This document shows, piece by piece, positions 35,021 to 46,216 of a stretch of DNA of 64,000 nt; position 1 is the stretch's first letter; each line of letters opens with the position of its first letter. The notes below the pieces were generated by a model. The model had not been told where the DNA came from. It saw only the letters and a list, made by a program, of their open reading frames with translations, and made no database searches. The position numbers were made by a program, and so were the translations under genes. The DNA comes from Rapana venosa. Taxonomy: Eukaryota > Mollusca > Gastropoda > Neogastropoda > Muricidae. The stretch spans positions 3,212,717 through 3,276,716 of the forward strand of contig CM054155.1 in assembly GCA_028751875.1 (NCBI GenBank), written 5' to 3'.

Positions 35021-35390
35021 TGTGTGTGTGTGTGGTGTGTGTGTGTGTGCATGGATAGTTTTTTTTAATATAAAGTACCAGGCTAAAGAATAAGTGAGAG
35101 TTGTGATGGGTGATGGGAAACTGTTAAAACTTTTTTAAAAAATCAGAATGTTTTTGTCATGTTTTTTTAAATGTAAAGTTACTTGTGATATTTGCATTGA
35201 TTGTGCTGATGATGTGTTTCATGAGAGGTGTTTGAATTATTGTTGTGTTGTGGTTTAGCTCTGCTACTCTTAACCTTTACTGGTGCGTGCGCACGCGCAT
35301 GCGTGTGTGTATGTGTTGTGTGTGTGTGGATGTGTGTGTGTGTGTGTGTGTGTGTGGATGGGTGGGTGCTGGTGTGTGTGTGTGACGTAG
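34890..35390. repeat. (GA)n and (TG)n tracts within the LINE 3' UTR
   Basis: (GA)n with GAAGA breaks at 34892-34970, (TG)n at 34971-35050, and a second (TG)n at about 35300-35382. They lie inside the 3' UTR of the CR1/Rex-like LINE. Related ends at 11971-12078 and 56103-56187 also have (TG)n in the 3' UTR. Confidence 0.9.
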
Positions 35391-35512
35391 ATTGTTGTCG
35401 GCTTTTAAAACACTGTTATTTTTAATCTGTATTGTTTAGTAATGCATGCTGTGTAATTGTAATTTTAAAATGCCACGCATAATTTCTCTAGTTGAGACAT
35501 TAAAGTATTCTT

Positions 35513-35725
35513 GAGTCTGGAGTGTGCTCGCTCTCAGCCGGTTCGGCACCTCGACTTTAAGTCTCATGTGAAGGACTTGCAGGGAGAGGAATCGGGTCCC
35601 ATTTAATAGTGGGGAAAAGTCTGCCCGAACAGACACCTCAGCGGAGACTGGAACCCGTACCCCCACTTGCTGTCAGATCAGTGTGTAAGACTCTCTAACC
35701 ATTGGGGTATCCTACACCCTGTGCG
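35513..35725 (-). mobile_element. tRNA-headed SINE family D, minus strand
   Basis: The reverse complement starts GGTGTAGGATACCCCAATGG with the A-box continuation TTAGAGAGTC and a B box GGTTCCAGTCTC. The body (CCTCTCCCTGCAAGTCC, GTCGAGGTGCCGAACCGG) ends near the LINE tail. No other copy in the window. It lacks the GGATGAGAC...AAACCGAGG core. Confidence 0.6.
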
Positions 35726-36290
35726 CATCCAAAAGGGTTGAAAAAAACCGGAAGAAAGGATAGAGAATAATGGGAATAAAAATAATGTAACATACTCTCA
35801 CGTGAACACACACACGCACACGCATGCACGCACAACCAAACTTGCCATAACAGCAGTTAAAAAAAGGGGGGGATGGGGCAGGTTTAGAAAAACAAAACAG
35901 AAGAGGAAAAGAAGAAGAAGAATCAGGCAAGTAGACACCCCTGCAATCTATCTAGTGACTCACTTGGACAATACTCAAGACACAGTCGTTACCGGGAAGG
36001 TGTACGCCCTCCTCCCCCCCCCCCCCCCCCCCCCCACACCACCACACATATACACACACCTGAAGAAGGATACCATCACGGGGACCCTCACTTCAGGTGA
36101 GGCTAAAGTCAGAAACTAAATTACAGGGGCGTGGAGGGAGAGTTTTATCACCGTCTGTGTGTCTGTGTGTCTGTCTACCTGGGACTAGATTCTGCCTGCT
36201 TGGCCTCTTTGGCCAGTGGTTGGCCACTCTGGTAACAAGTGCCGGTCCTCTCCTAAACATGTCTGCCATCTCGCCCTCCCTCCTCCCTCC
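35726..36290. other. Unresolved; poly(C) and NF1-like site
   Basis: Nothing coding recognised. A poly(C) run lies at about 36010-36034. Around 36200-36235 the sequence TTGGCCTCTTTGGCCAGTGG followed by TTGGCCACTC carries nuclear-factor-1-like half sites, just upstream of the promoter-like cluster. Confidence 0.35.
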
Positions 36291-36294
36291 AATA

Positions 36295-36385
36295 AATCAG
36301 CCAATGGGATTACTACCTGGTAATAGCTTCTGAATGAGTGTGATGTTACGTCACGTGGGTTACTACAGCCAATGGGATGTATAAC
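36295..36385. promoter_or_regulatory. Promoter-like cluster: two CCAAT boxes, CRE, E-box
   Basis: Two copies of AGCCAATGGGAT (near 36299 and 36369) flank TTACGTCACGTGGG, which contains an ATF/CREB-type TTACGTCA overlapping a CACGTG E-box (about 36345-36358). Paired CCAAT boxes with a CRE between them are typical of animal NF-Y-dependent promoters or enhancers. No gene is recognisable nearby, so direction and target are unknown; chance or a retroposon origin cannot be excluded. Confidence 0.4.
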
Positions 36386-36434
36386 GATGGTGGTCTTGGA
36401 AAACGGAATTAGTAATGGTCATGTAGATTGGCAA

Positions 36435-36474
36435 GAGGGAGTGTGAGAGAGAGGAAGAGGGAGAGAGAGAGAGA

Positions 36475-36514
<40 letters not shown>

Positions 36515-36570
36515 CAGTATTAAAAATGCTCACAGATATATAGTTTTTACCCCCCCCCCCCCCCCTTCCC
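36435..36570. repeat. (GA)n and poly(C) tracts
   Basis: (GA)n 36437-36511 and poly(C) at 36549-36566. 36571-37240 is unresolved. Confidence 0.92.
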
Positions 36571-37242
36571 GCCTAAAAAAAGCCACTCAATAGGAGTAAA
36601 TGAATGACAAGTAAATGATTGCTTTTGACCCAGACAAGTACACAAAACCTAACAATTGCTCCACACTACAACCACTACAATCTTTCAAAGTGCCATTCAA
36701 CACCATCGCTTTCAAACACCCAGTATAAATCGTCATTTTTTTGGTCTCCTTACCTTTTCAACCCTCCATACTGAGGAACAAACAGGACGGATATTAAAGC
36801 ATAACAAAAATGTCACACACCAACAAACACACACAATCTGTAAATCATATTTTTTTTTAATATTAAAGGACAACATTTTTTTTTTTCAAAGAACAGTTCC
36901 CATTCTACGAGCATAATCCTACGCAACAAGCCTGACAAGTGATAACATAAAAAGGGGGGAAATAAAAATGAAAATATAAGGTCGAAGTAAATAAACACAT
37001 TTACAATTCGTGTCCCTGTCCTCACCTTTGAGGACCTACCGCACAGCATTGTGGGAAGTCTAAAGCCCCTATCACACATCATGGCTGACGGCTTTAGGGG
37101 CTGATGTCGGAAGGGAAGGATTGTAGCGAAGCGACATGGCAAAGGACTGCAGAAAGATACTAATGTCTTTTAAACCCCGCTTCTAAGCCCCGGATCTTGG
37201 CTTTGAGGTGGGTGGCACTTGCATAGGAGTCAGGACTGTTTT

Positions 37243-37332
37243 CTCTGTGTGTGTCTCTCTCTGTCTCTGTCTCTGTTTCTGTCTGTCTGGCTTTCTCTGT
37301 CTCTGTCTGTCTGCTGTCTGTCTGTCTGTCTG

Positions 37333-37392
<60 letters not shown>
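37243..37392. repeat. (TGTC)n and (TC)n microsatellite
   Basis: Mixed TCTG/TCTC units, then pure (TC)n for about 50 bases. 37393-37639 has no recognised feature. Confidence 0.96.
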
Positions 37393-37394
<2 letters not shown>

Positions 37395-37639
37395 TAATAT
37401 TCAAAAAAAGGCTCTTCTGACCTTTTTAAAATTTTGGAAACTTATTCACTGCCAGCAAGAATGTTTTTACATCGTTAATCCGCGTGTCTGCCAGCTACGT
37501 TAAATTCAATACCTGTGACACACGTGTTTATGTTTAAACACAATTTGTAAACTGTTTGCTTGCTGTTGTTATTCTGCCCATGTTTTGTGTTTTCTGTGTG
37601 TATTATGTTCTTGAAAAAAAGCTGTTTTATTCAAATATT

Positions 37640-37861
37640 GTATACCACTTTAAATCACGAGATTTCTCTGCGTGGAATTCGGGCTGCTCTCCCCGGGGAG
37701 AGCGCGTCGCCACAAGAGCAGCGCCACCCTTTTTTTCCTTTTTATCTGCAACTGTATTTTTTCCCTATCAGAGTGGCTTTTTTTCTAAGAATATTGCCAG
37801 GGACAACTCTCTTGTTGCCGTGGGTTCTTTTACGTACGCTGAAAATTTTGTGTAACACATG

Positions 37862-37892
<31 letters not shown>

Positions 37893-38026
37893 TAGCGCTT
37901 AGACCACACTCATGGTCTAATGGATGGGGGAAAAGTTTCGGGCCCAAACGGAATCGAACCACCGCACACTTCCGACCCGGACTTTCGCATTCTAAACAGG
38001 CGCGTTACCTCTAGACCACCGATCCA
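37640..38026 (-). mobile_element. SINE family A, full-length copy, minus strand
   Basis: Read on minus: tRNA head (GGTCTAGAGGTAACGCGCC; B box GGTTCGATTCC), the CATGAGTGTGGTCTAAGCGC block, the core CGGATGAGACGATAAACCG, GAACCCACGGCAACAAG and CCACTCTGATAGGG. The 3' part absent from 10855-11150 follows: GGTGGCGCTGCTCTTGTGGC, CGAATTCCACGCAGAGAAAT. About 390 bp and well preserved. Confidence 0.9.
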
Positions 38027-38321
38027 TCTAAACGTTTAGACCAACGAAACTTATTACATGGTTGACAAGGTGTTTATACTCAAAATAATAACGATATTGC
38101 ACAGTTGTTATTTTGGTTTCTCTTATTTCAATGATTCAGTCATAACTATTATTTATTTAATGCATCCTACCTGTGCAAAAGTAGTAACTTCAGGTGTGTA
38201 AGCCCCTAGCTGATAATGAAACCATCCAAGTTCCAAAAGGAATCAAAAAGTAACAACATTAATTCACAAAAACACACTACAAAGGTAACGTACAACTACC
38301 CCATTCACTCATCATTGGTCA
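38027..38321. other. Unresolved flank
   Basis: AT-rich; nothing recognised. Confidence 0.4.
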
Positions 38322-38400
38322 GCTACAGCTCCGAGGTTCACCAATGGTCAGGTTTTGCATACGCCACCGTGTCTGCCTAACGTTCATGTAGCCGATAAAA
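38322..38400 (-). mobile_element. SINE 3' module fragment
   Basis: CAGCTACAGCTCCGAGGTTC, ACCAATGGTCAGGTTTTGC and TTCATGTAGCCG match the module at 23590-23712 and 50795-50880 (CTAGAGCTCCGTAGTTCACC, CAATGGTCAGATC, GTAGCCGC). Confidence 0.55.
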
Positions 38401-39004
38401 GATTTCAAAATGTGCTGCGTCTCTTTGAAAACTACTACGCAGCATTTGAAGTTCATGATTCATCTACAAAAAGTAAAATGCACATGAAAGTAAAGGAATT
38501 GTTCAGCTATCAAGACTCCAAGGTTAATTCAACTACTCTTTCGTTCACACGGCCCATGGTCCTGCAGACCACAAAGTCTGAAACATCTTTTTCTTTTAAT
38601 GTAAACATTTCTGACAAAAACATATCAGAGAACTATTGAAAAAATCTAATAGGCCCCCAAAAATATGATTATTTTAACCACCAGCCTTTTTTTTTTCAAG
38701 AACGCGAAAATACTATTCAGTCGTGTAAAAGTTTTGGGTTTTTTTCTGGCCTTTCACATGCTTGGTTTTTTTCTTTTTCTGGTTTCCCCTTTTGGGATTT
38801 ACAAATGTACATCACAATCAAAGTTTCTGCCCTGAAAAATGCCCTGAAGCTGAGAAAACCGCTGTTTAAACTTCTGGGGAAAGATTGAGAGAGAAAAAAA
38901 TTTCCTTGTCCACTTTTATCCGTTCTCGGAGTCTAAAAAGAAGGAGAAGAAAAGCGTGGATGCCTATTAGCACTTTGAGCCCCAAATTAAGGATGCTTCC
39001 GAAA

Positions 39005-39006
<2 letters not shown>
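38401..39006. other. Unresolved; 94-codon frame of unknown meaning
   Basis: A plus frame at 38355-38639 has ordinary composition (DKRFQNVLRLFENYYAAFEV near its start) but overlaps the SINE fragment and matches no family I know. I do not call it a gene. Confidence 0.3.

Positions 39007-39043
<37 letters not shown>
39007..39043. repeat. (TC)n microsatellite
   Basis: About 18 TC units. Confidence 0.95.
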
Positions 39044-39047
<4 letters not shown>

Positions 39048-40970
39048 ATCTCCCTGTCTTGCCCCTGACCCTACGATATGATTTTCCGGCTCGCTTGCTA
39101 ACCGTCAGCAGGCACACTCTGTGATTATGCCCAGTGGGGGACGTGTTGGGGAGGGGGGCCAAAACAGATGCTAGGAGAAAATCATACACTGCTTAACCAC
39201 TGGTGTTAGGGGAAAAGGGAGGGAACACAAACTTTGTTCCGCCCACAAGGGGTCGCTCAAATAATATGGTTGACGGCTTTCTGTCCAGTTAAAATTTCAT
39301 GAGGTTTTTTTCCCCCTATTCCTCACCTCCCTCCCCCACTTCCCCCACTCTTTGTTTGAGCCAGTGGTTCTCACGGCTAGATGAAACACGGTGATAGTAG
39401 TAGCCAAGATGCATTTAGCATGTCAGTCAAATTTCACTTCCCAAAACACATTCTGTTCATGACTTAGATTTAGATCCATCGATAAAGTTTACACAGTGGA
39501 TTTTTCTCCCATTTTCCGGACACTGTGGCCTGCCTTAGAATGCAGCCCACAGAGTTTGCTATGTGTGTGGGAAGTTTCACTGGCCATCCTGTACGTCTGC
39601 AGTTTAACAGAACTGTTACCAGCACCTACCGACAAAAAACTGTTAATTAACGACCAAGTGGTTCATTCTTTCATGCATGTGCCTAGTCTATCAATTCCAG
39701 AGTTTCTGAACATACTTCAGAAGTTAATCAAACAAGAAATTATTCATCAATGGGTGTTCATTCGAGAGATCAAGGAATTAATAATTCATAATTATATCAT
39801 ATAACAGTGCTTGGTCGTAGGGACATCATTGAGTTTAATAATAATAATAATAATAGAAGAAGGAGGAAGAGGAAGAGAAAAATAAGAATGAATGGTGATC
39901 AAATAAAATCCAAAACCTTGCATTCGAACCCTTTACATGCCTATTTCTCGTCAATCATCCACCAACCCTTTGGTTATTCCATGCTTCTCTCTGAGAACTG
40001 ACCAAAGTCAAGGTCGTCCATCCACTCCACACTCTTTTTCTCTCTCCCTCTTCTTAGTTAAAAGCATTCTTTTACTTATCAAGTATTTCATATGTTGCTG
40101 TTATTTTGCTTTGATCGATTATACAATTGTGCTTAAAACCAAACAAGTAAAGTGGTATACTCAGAAATTGGCTTTCATTGACATATTCAGCAAAACTCAC
40201 TTGCAATGTACGCTTGGTGACGTTCTCATTCAGCTAAAAAATTATCCAAAACATGATAGCAGTTATGTAACTTTTCTCTCCCTCTCCTCCCCACCCCCCT
40301 ACACACACACACACACAACACCTTCACCCTTTGCTCTTGCTTTTGGTGGGTGTTCTCCTTTGTTTTGGTTTGGTGTGGTTTTTTGTTTCCTCCGTTTGTA
40401 TTGACATTACCACCACTGTTTAAGCAAAGTGTGATGAAGTGTAAAAGAAATAGCATACAAGATTTACAAGCTAACCAAAAAGAACTACTACTTAAAAGCT
40501 TTGAAAACCACATCTTGACTTCTTTCAGTCCCTAAAAGCTGTTAAAGACACTGCACAGAATATTTCCCCGGCAGGTTCTCTTGGCCAAGTTTAACTTGAC
40601 AGAGCCCATTTTCCTTAGTGTTGTGGATTGCATGCTGGGTACGTTCATGTCCGTCATCAATACCACCAGTTGTAAGTGGTCTGCGTTTCTTCAAAGGATG
40701 AATGTTTTTACAGAGTGTGCACCAGATGGTATGGGTGCGTTCGCAGACGGGACTTGTAGGGGAAAGGAATCCGAATCAGACCACTGAAGGGAGATAACAT
40801 TCCCTCAACTGGACACGTCGCCCATAACTTAAATCCACGTCCTAAGAAAAGACAAAGAAAAACAAGAACAAGAAGTATATTTTAAAACCCATGATAGGAA
40901 ATACCCCTCCCTCCTCCCCGCCCAACAAATGAGGTAATGTTTACATACCAGTCCCTGTTTCCAACAACAT
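39044..40970. other. Unresolved AT-rich stretch
   Basis: No recognisable gene, RNA or mobile element over 1.9 kb. Frames of 95-155 codons (39496-39804, 39937-40404) are not family-like. A short (AAT)n at about 39838-39856 and a C/CA tract near 40290-40318 are the only simple repeats. Confidence 0.4.
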
Positions 40971-40985
40971 TCATTCATTCATTCA

Positions 40986-41070
<85 letters not shown>

Positions 41071-41350
41071 ATGACTGATGGAAGATAGCGACTGTTTTCA
41101 TGACATTTGTAGATTCATTTATTATGTTAATAAACGATGCGGGAATTTTCATTTGCATAAGTGCTCTTTTTTTAGAAGGGCCATTTTCGTTTGATAAATT
41201 GTGTTATTATTTTACTATGTGTGTTACCTACCTACCTACCTACCTACCTACCTACCTATCTACCTACCTACCTACCTACCTACCTATCTATCTATCTAAT
41301 ACACACACATCTGGGTAATGACAAACAATATGATGTTTTCTCAAAATGTA

Positions 41351-41411
<61 letters not shown>

Positions 41412-41430
41412 TATATATATATATATATTA
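40971..41430. repeat. (ATTC)n, (TC)n, (CTAC)n/(CTAT)n and (TA)n arrays
   Basis: (ATTC)n 40971-40990, (TC)n 40991-41066, (CTAC)n then (CTAT)n 41225-41299, and (TA)n 41357-41430. The (TA)n lies directly next to an RTE 3' end. Confidence 0.95.
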
Positions 41431-41446
41431 GTACAAACAATTTTAA

Positions 41447-42068
41447 TAGGTTCAAGTACCTGGGAGCCATTGTATCCGACCAGGGATCCAAGCCAGAAGT
41501 AGTATGCAGGACTGCACAGACAATAACAGCTTTGTCAAAACTAAACACCATCTGGAGAGATAAGAATATCTCACTTATCTCCAAGATCAGACTAATGCGC
41601 TCCCTTGTCATATCCATATTTCTGTATGCCTGTGAATCATGGACCCTGACTGCAGATTTGGAGAGAAGAGTACAGGCAGTGGAGATGAGATGCTTTCGGA
41701 GACTCCTTGGCATCTCCTACAAAGACCACATAAGCAACGAAAGCGTGCATAACAGAATCCAGCAAACCATTGGACCCTATGAGAACCTTCTAACGATCGT
41801 GAAAAAGCGTAAACTTAAGTGGTATGGGCATGTCACAAGATCCCAAGGAATTACAAAGACAGTTTTGCAAGGCACTGTCCAAGGAGGAAGAAGAAGAGGC
41901 AGACCAAGGAAGAGCTGGGAGGATAACATCAGTGAATGGACAGGCCTTGAACTCAACAAAACCCTGAGAAAGGCAGAACAGAGAGAAGAATGGAGGGAAC
42001 TGGTTGCTAAGTCTTTGAGGGTGCCCCCACGGTCGTCAGACTACGGGACAGATAGATAGATAGATAGA
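41447..42068 (+). mobile_element. RTE-type LINE 3' end, 5' truncated, (GATA)n tail
   Basis: An open frame from RFKYLGAIVSDQGSKPEVVC through SIFLYACESWTLTADLERR, YGHVTRSQG, TVQGGRRRGRPRKSWEDNIS and the end RVPPRSSDYGTDR, then a short GATA tail to about 42068. Over its first 220 bases it is about 97 percent identical to 62277-62498. Only the C-terminal domain after the catalytic palm is present. The frame is intact, so the insertion is fairly recent. Confidence 0.9.
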
Positions 42069-42343
42069 ATGACCACCGAAATCATCTGCTATCCGAGTCA
42101 AATTATAGCGAGTTATATGGTCTATACACAATAAATTCTTGCTTGTCCTGCGCATAGCGACAGAAGAACCGAAAGGTTTCTTTAAAAAAAAAATTAAATA
42201 TTCAACTTTTGATGTTCAACAAAAGACTGACTCCAAGCATCCATCCCCTTACCCTCTAACCCCCTCACTGTCCCTCACTCCCAGGGTTTTTACAGGTTTG
42301 GGACCTGAAGGTGGCCCCTTCAGGTAACTACAAGACCTGAAGC
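42069..42343. other. Unresolved flank
   Basis: Nothing recognised between the LINE tail and the minisatellite. Confidence 0.4.
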
Positions 42344-42712
42344 AGTAGTCAACAAGATGGGAAGTAGGAGAGCCATTAATGGTGGGCAGGGGGACTGGGG
42401 TGACGTAGTAGTCAACAAGATGGGAAGTAGGAGAGCCATTAATGGGGGAATGGGGTGAAGCAGTAGTCAACAAGATGGGAAGTAGGAGAGCCATTAATGA
42501 TGGGCAGGGGACTGGGGTGACGTAGTAGTCAACAAGATGGGAAGTAGGAGAGCCATTAATGGTGGGCAGGGGGACTGGGGTGAAGTAGTAGTCAACAAGA
42601 TGGGAAGTAGGAGAGCCATTAATGGTGGGCAGGGGGACTGGGGTGAAGCAGTAGTCAACAAGATGGGAAGTAGGAGAGCCATTGATGGTGGGCAGGGGGA
42701 CTGGGGTGCTGG
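42344..42712. repeat. 63-bp minisatellite, 6 copies
   Basis: Unit AGTAGTCAACAAGATGGGAA, GTAGGAGAGCCATTAATGG, TGGGCAGGGGGACTGGGGTG plus AAGC or ACGT. Starts at 42344, 42407, 42462, 42524, 42587 and 42650. Two copies are shortened (55 and 62 bp). The length is divisible by three, so frames stay open on both strands; this is not evidence of coding. Confidence 0.94.
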
Positions 42713-43423
42713 GTTTGTCTCTGGCTGGCCGCTGAATGGGGGGAAGATTGGGGAAGAAGAGCCCTCCCTATGAAAAAGACAGGAGCACATTCAAGAAAGA
42801 AGAAGAAGACACGAAGGGGGAAGAATGGGAGGAGACAAAAGAAGGGGGGAAAGGAGGGAGATGGGGGGAAAGGAGGGAGATGGGATGGAAGGGGGAGTGG
42901 GGGGGGGGGAGGCGAAAGTTGAAGCTGAAGAGTCTCTTCCTCTCCCCTTCTCCTGGGGACAGGTAAGACTTGTAGCTAAACACCCCCATCCCCCCCCCCC
43001 CCCCCCCCCCTTACTGTCTTCAGGTATGGCTTCTGGCTGAACACCCCCTCCCTCATCCCTCCTCCCTCTCCTCCTTCCCCTACAGCTCATCCATCAAGAG
43101 CCGTTTACAAGGCCATGATAAACCGTTGACACCCATTCAATAGACAGGCAGCGCGGCCTCTCAGCTCGGGTGGACCCGGCTTTCTACCCGTTTTACAACC
43201 TCCTACCCCGCCCCCTTGTCTTTCTCCCCTCCTCTCTTCTTTCCTTCCCCGTCCTCTTGTCTTCCAGGCCACCGTTTCTCACTCAGGCGTGACCGACCTG
43301 GAGTTGCTTCCCTTCTCCCTGCTGTTTCTGCCATACCTTGCTCAAGATTCTTTTTCTTTTTTTCTTTTTTAAGGAAAGGTATCTTTGTGATTACATACAC
43401 ATATGTACGCAATTTTTTCCATA
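42713..43423. other. Purine tract, poly(C) and unresolved sequence
   Basis: 42770-42915 is strongly purine-biased (GGGA/GAAGA) and ends in a G run. A poly(C) run follows at 42991-43010. The rest shows no gene. Confidence 0.5.
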
Positions 43424-43435
43424 CGCGCGCGCGCG

Positions 43436-43486
<51 letters not shown>
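43424..43486. repeat. (CG)n then (TG)n
   Basis: CGCGCGCGCGCG followed by about 24 TG units. 43487-43975 is unresolved. Confidence 0.95.
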
Positions 43487-43975
43487 CTTCGTTTTCTTTT
43501 GTTGGTTGGCTGGTTTGTTTTTAGTTTGGTCGTTCATTGAAGCAATCAGAAAAGTTTTTTTCCAACGGAGCTGGAACAAAAACTTGAATCCGCAGATACA
43601 AAGATCAGGAACACAGTTTATGTATAAGTTGATCGTCTCCATCTATCAATGGTGATAAAGCAAACGTTAGGGGATCACAGGTCATGCTCATGAAAGGTTT
43701 GGAGCCAAACTCACTTTCTTGGTAACTCTTCAGGAAATTATCATAATTCAAGCGTACAGGTAACTGTGCTAAATCATGATAATATTAAAGAATGAAGCAG
43801 TGGCTTGCAGCTTTATAACTTGTCTATCGAGAAGCAAAAGTTCTGGTTTGATAGAAATATTTCATACTTCTGCCAATAACTAGATGATAAAAACGTTCCT
43901 GCGCTCTTGTTGTCATTCCACCAGCTATCAACCTTATAATTATCTACAATAGTGGAAACGACAAGAACAGTTGTA

Positions 43976-44095
43976 CTCATCTCGGTTTATCGTCTCATCC
44001 TAAAGACTAGTAGCAGCCAGACCACCACTCAAGGTCTAGTGGATGGGGGGAAAAGTTTCTGGGACAAACAGGAAACCCAGACTTGTTCTGTCCAT
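43976..44095 (-). mobile_element. SINE family A fragment, minus strand
   Basis: CTCGGTTTATCGTCTCATCC, AAGACTAGTAGCAGCCAGACC, ACTCAAGGTCTAGTGGATGG and AAAAGTTTCTGGGACAAAC match the middle of 37640-38026. Neither the head nor the 3' part is present. Confidence 0.75.
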
Positions 44096-45048
44096 TGGCA
44101 AAGGAAAGGTATTTTGAGTTGGTTTCTTCTGTCCATTTGTTTTCTTTTATATTGTTAACCACTAGTGGAGGGGCGCGCGCGCGCGCGTGTGTGTGTGTAA
44201 GAGAGAGAGAGATTTCTTAAACACCATTTGTGTATATTACATCAAGAAAGTAGATATCCACAATGGTAAACCAGTAAGAAAGCAGAACCTCAAGGCGACT
44301 TGTTCCCGAAGGACGAGGACACCACAAAACCACTTCAGCCCATTCTGTGGCTTGACAGCCATAAAGTGAGCCAGTGTCAAAAGTCCGTAGATAAAAACCA
44401 ATGAGGCGGACAGCCTATAGCATCATTGGTATGCACGCTCTTTCCGCCGTATATTTACGGCAAAAAAACCGGACAAAGTGACGTTTATTCTCTCCACAGC
44501 GCAAGTCAGAACAGGCTGCAGCTGAATTCCACCAATGAATTCAACCAACTTCGTCGTTTAAGAGAAAAAAGAAAAGAAAACAAAAAGCCAACAACGACGC
44601 AAAACAAAAAACAAAAACGAAATAAACAGAAAATCGGAAAACGCTTTTCTTTCTTTTTTTCTTTCTATACTTTCTTTCTTTCTGTCTTTTTCTTTGGGAA
44701 GGGGGAGGGGGGGGGGGGGGGGGGGGGCATGTACACTGGAAGAAAAGTCGTACCTTAAAAAAAAGACATAATAGTATCCTCTATAGCAGGCATGGGGGAA
44801 TCACTGAATATTTTCTGCCAGAGTTACTTCTGTTTCTGGTGATTAAATTTTACGCTCTAGCTCTCACACCAGGGTTCCTGCAACCCCCCCCTCCCCCCCC
44901 CCCCCCCCCCCCCCTCCCTCACCGCTCAAAAGAATAAGCATCCACTCTGCAAAACTAGAATGGTCTTTTGATAACTGCTGTAAAAAGCACAATCAGAGGC
45001 TTGAAAGTATTTGAGGAAATTATTCCGGTTTCCTTCCAAGCGTACATG

Positions 45049-45050
<2 letters not shown>
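44096..45050. other. Unresolved with poly(G), poly(C) and a Z-DNA-like tract
   Basis: CG/TG alternation at 44173-44198, poly(G) at about 44708-44727, poly(C) at about 44884-44914. No gene recognised; the Lys/Asn-rich 110-codon frame at 44426-44758 is compositional. Confidence 0.45.
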
Positions 45051-45138
<88 letters not shown>

Positions 45139-45147
45139 TGTGCGCGC

Positions 45148-45196
<49 letters not shown>

Positions 45197-45205
45197 GTGC
45201 GCGCG
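45051..45205. repeat. (TC)n, (CG)n, (TG)n compound microsatellite
   Basis: (TC)n 45051-45139, (CG)n 45142-45162, (TG)n 45162-45197, then a short CG block. Confidence 0.97.
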
Positions 45206-45247
45206 CACTTGTATGCGTGTTTCCATGTACGGGATGTGTGTGATTGT

Positions 45248-45525
45248 ATTGTATTGTATACTACTTTCAGTTACAGCAAATTTCTCTGTGTAAAATTCGG
45301 GCTGCCCTCCAGGGAGAGAGGGGGTCTCCATAAAAGCAGTACCACTTAAAAAAAAAAACTTTCCTGTCTGAATGTATAATTATTGTTTTGCTTCCCTATG
45401 AGATTGACTTTTTCTATAGAATTTTGCTATTGATAACTCTTTTATTGCCGTGGGTATTTTTACACGCGTTGAATTCGTGTTGCAGACGGGACCTCGGTTT
45501 CAGCACTCAGACCTATACTTAAACA
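45248..45525 (-). mobile_element. SINE family A 3' part, minus strand
   Basis: Plus reads ATTTCTCTGTGTAAAATTCG, GGCTGCCCTCCAGGGAGAG, TTGCCGTGGGTATTTTTACAC and GACGGGACCTCGGTTTCAGC, as in 37660-37880. It is broken at the core. A family B copy starts 20 bases further on. Confidence 0.8.
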
Positions 45526-45544
45526 CTCACACGCTTTTATTTAC

Positions 45545-45715
45545 ATCAAATCTCCGCGTACATGCAGTTTAGTAAATTTTGTTGTCTGTTCCTACCAGCC
45601 CAAAAGGCCTGCTCTCTGAAAGACGGAACAGGATTTAACGTGTGCGCAAGATGTTCTGCAAGCGTTCGCACACGGGACCTCAGTTTATAGCCTTATCCGA
45701 AGGACTAAGAATTGT
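45545..45715 (-). mobile_element. SINE family B, minus strand
   Basis: AGTAAATTTTGTTGTCTGTTCC, GACGGAACAGGATTTAACGTG, GCGCAAGATGTTCTGCAAGC, CACACGGGACCTCAGTTTATA and TTATCCGAAGGAC are the reverse complement of the family B body and core. Confidence 0.82.
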
Positions 45716-45790
45716 GTGTGTGCGTACGTGCGTGCATGGCACATGAGTATGTGTGTGTGTGTGTGTGGTGTGTGTGTGTGTGTGTGTGCT
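45716..45790. repeat. (TG)n microsatellite
   Basis: (TG)n with GC interruptions. 45791-46199 is AT-rich and unresolved, with an AATTGAATTGAA stretch at about 46105-46125. Confidence 0.92.
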
Positions 45791-46216
45791 GTATATGACT
45801 TATTTATTTTCTTACATTTAACTTCATTGTATATAATTATTTATTCATTATCCATAATTATGATAGCCATTCTTCTTTATCCATCTGTCTGTGTAACATC
45901 ACGACGAAAAAACACTTTTATTTCTAACTTTTCTAGGAATGATAGCGTATTTTTCTTGGGATTTTTGTTTGTTTGTATTGATCTGTCTTTGTTCTTAAGC
46001 ACTCAGAGGAGGACTCAACAGTAACTTCAGCACCAAGAGATAATACATTATGAGGGAGAATGGTGCATAGAATGAATGTCTTTGTTTGAGATAATACAGG
46101 ATTTGAATTCAATTGAATTGAAAATAAAATTCCTTCTGGACTCTTTTAAGCTTACAAAGGATATATGTGCAGCAAGGTCTTACCTTGGTGCATAGTCTTA
46201 CCTCAACCCTAACATA

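Larger units (their letters stand above)
31313..35512 (+). mobile_element. CR1/Rex-like non-LTR retrotransposon, nearly complete but decayed
   Basis: About 3.8 kb after removing an inserted fragment. Order: N-terminal region, AP-type endonuclease, linker, reverse transcriptase, C-terminus, then a long 3' UTR with (GA)n and (TG)n tracts ending ATTAAAGTATTCTTGAGTC. The final codons and terminal TTAAAG...TTCTTGA match the LINE ends at 11626-12240 and 56100-56340, whose tails are (TTGAC)n. At least three stops and several frameshifts. Placement next to Rex1/CR1 rests on remembered motif order; the 5' boundary is uncertain. Confidence 0.83.
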
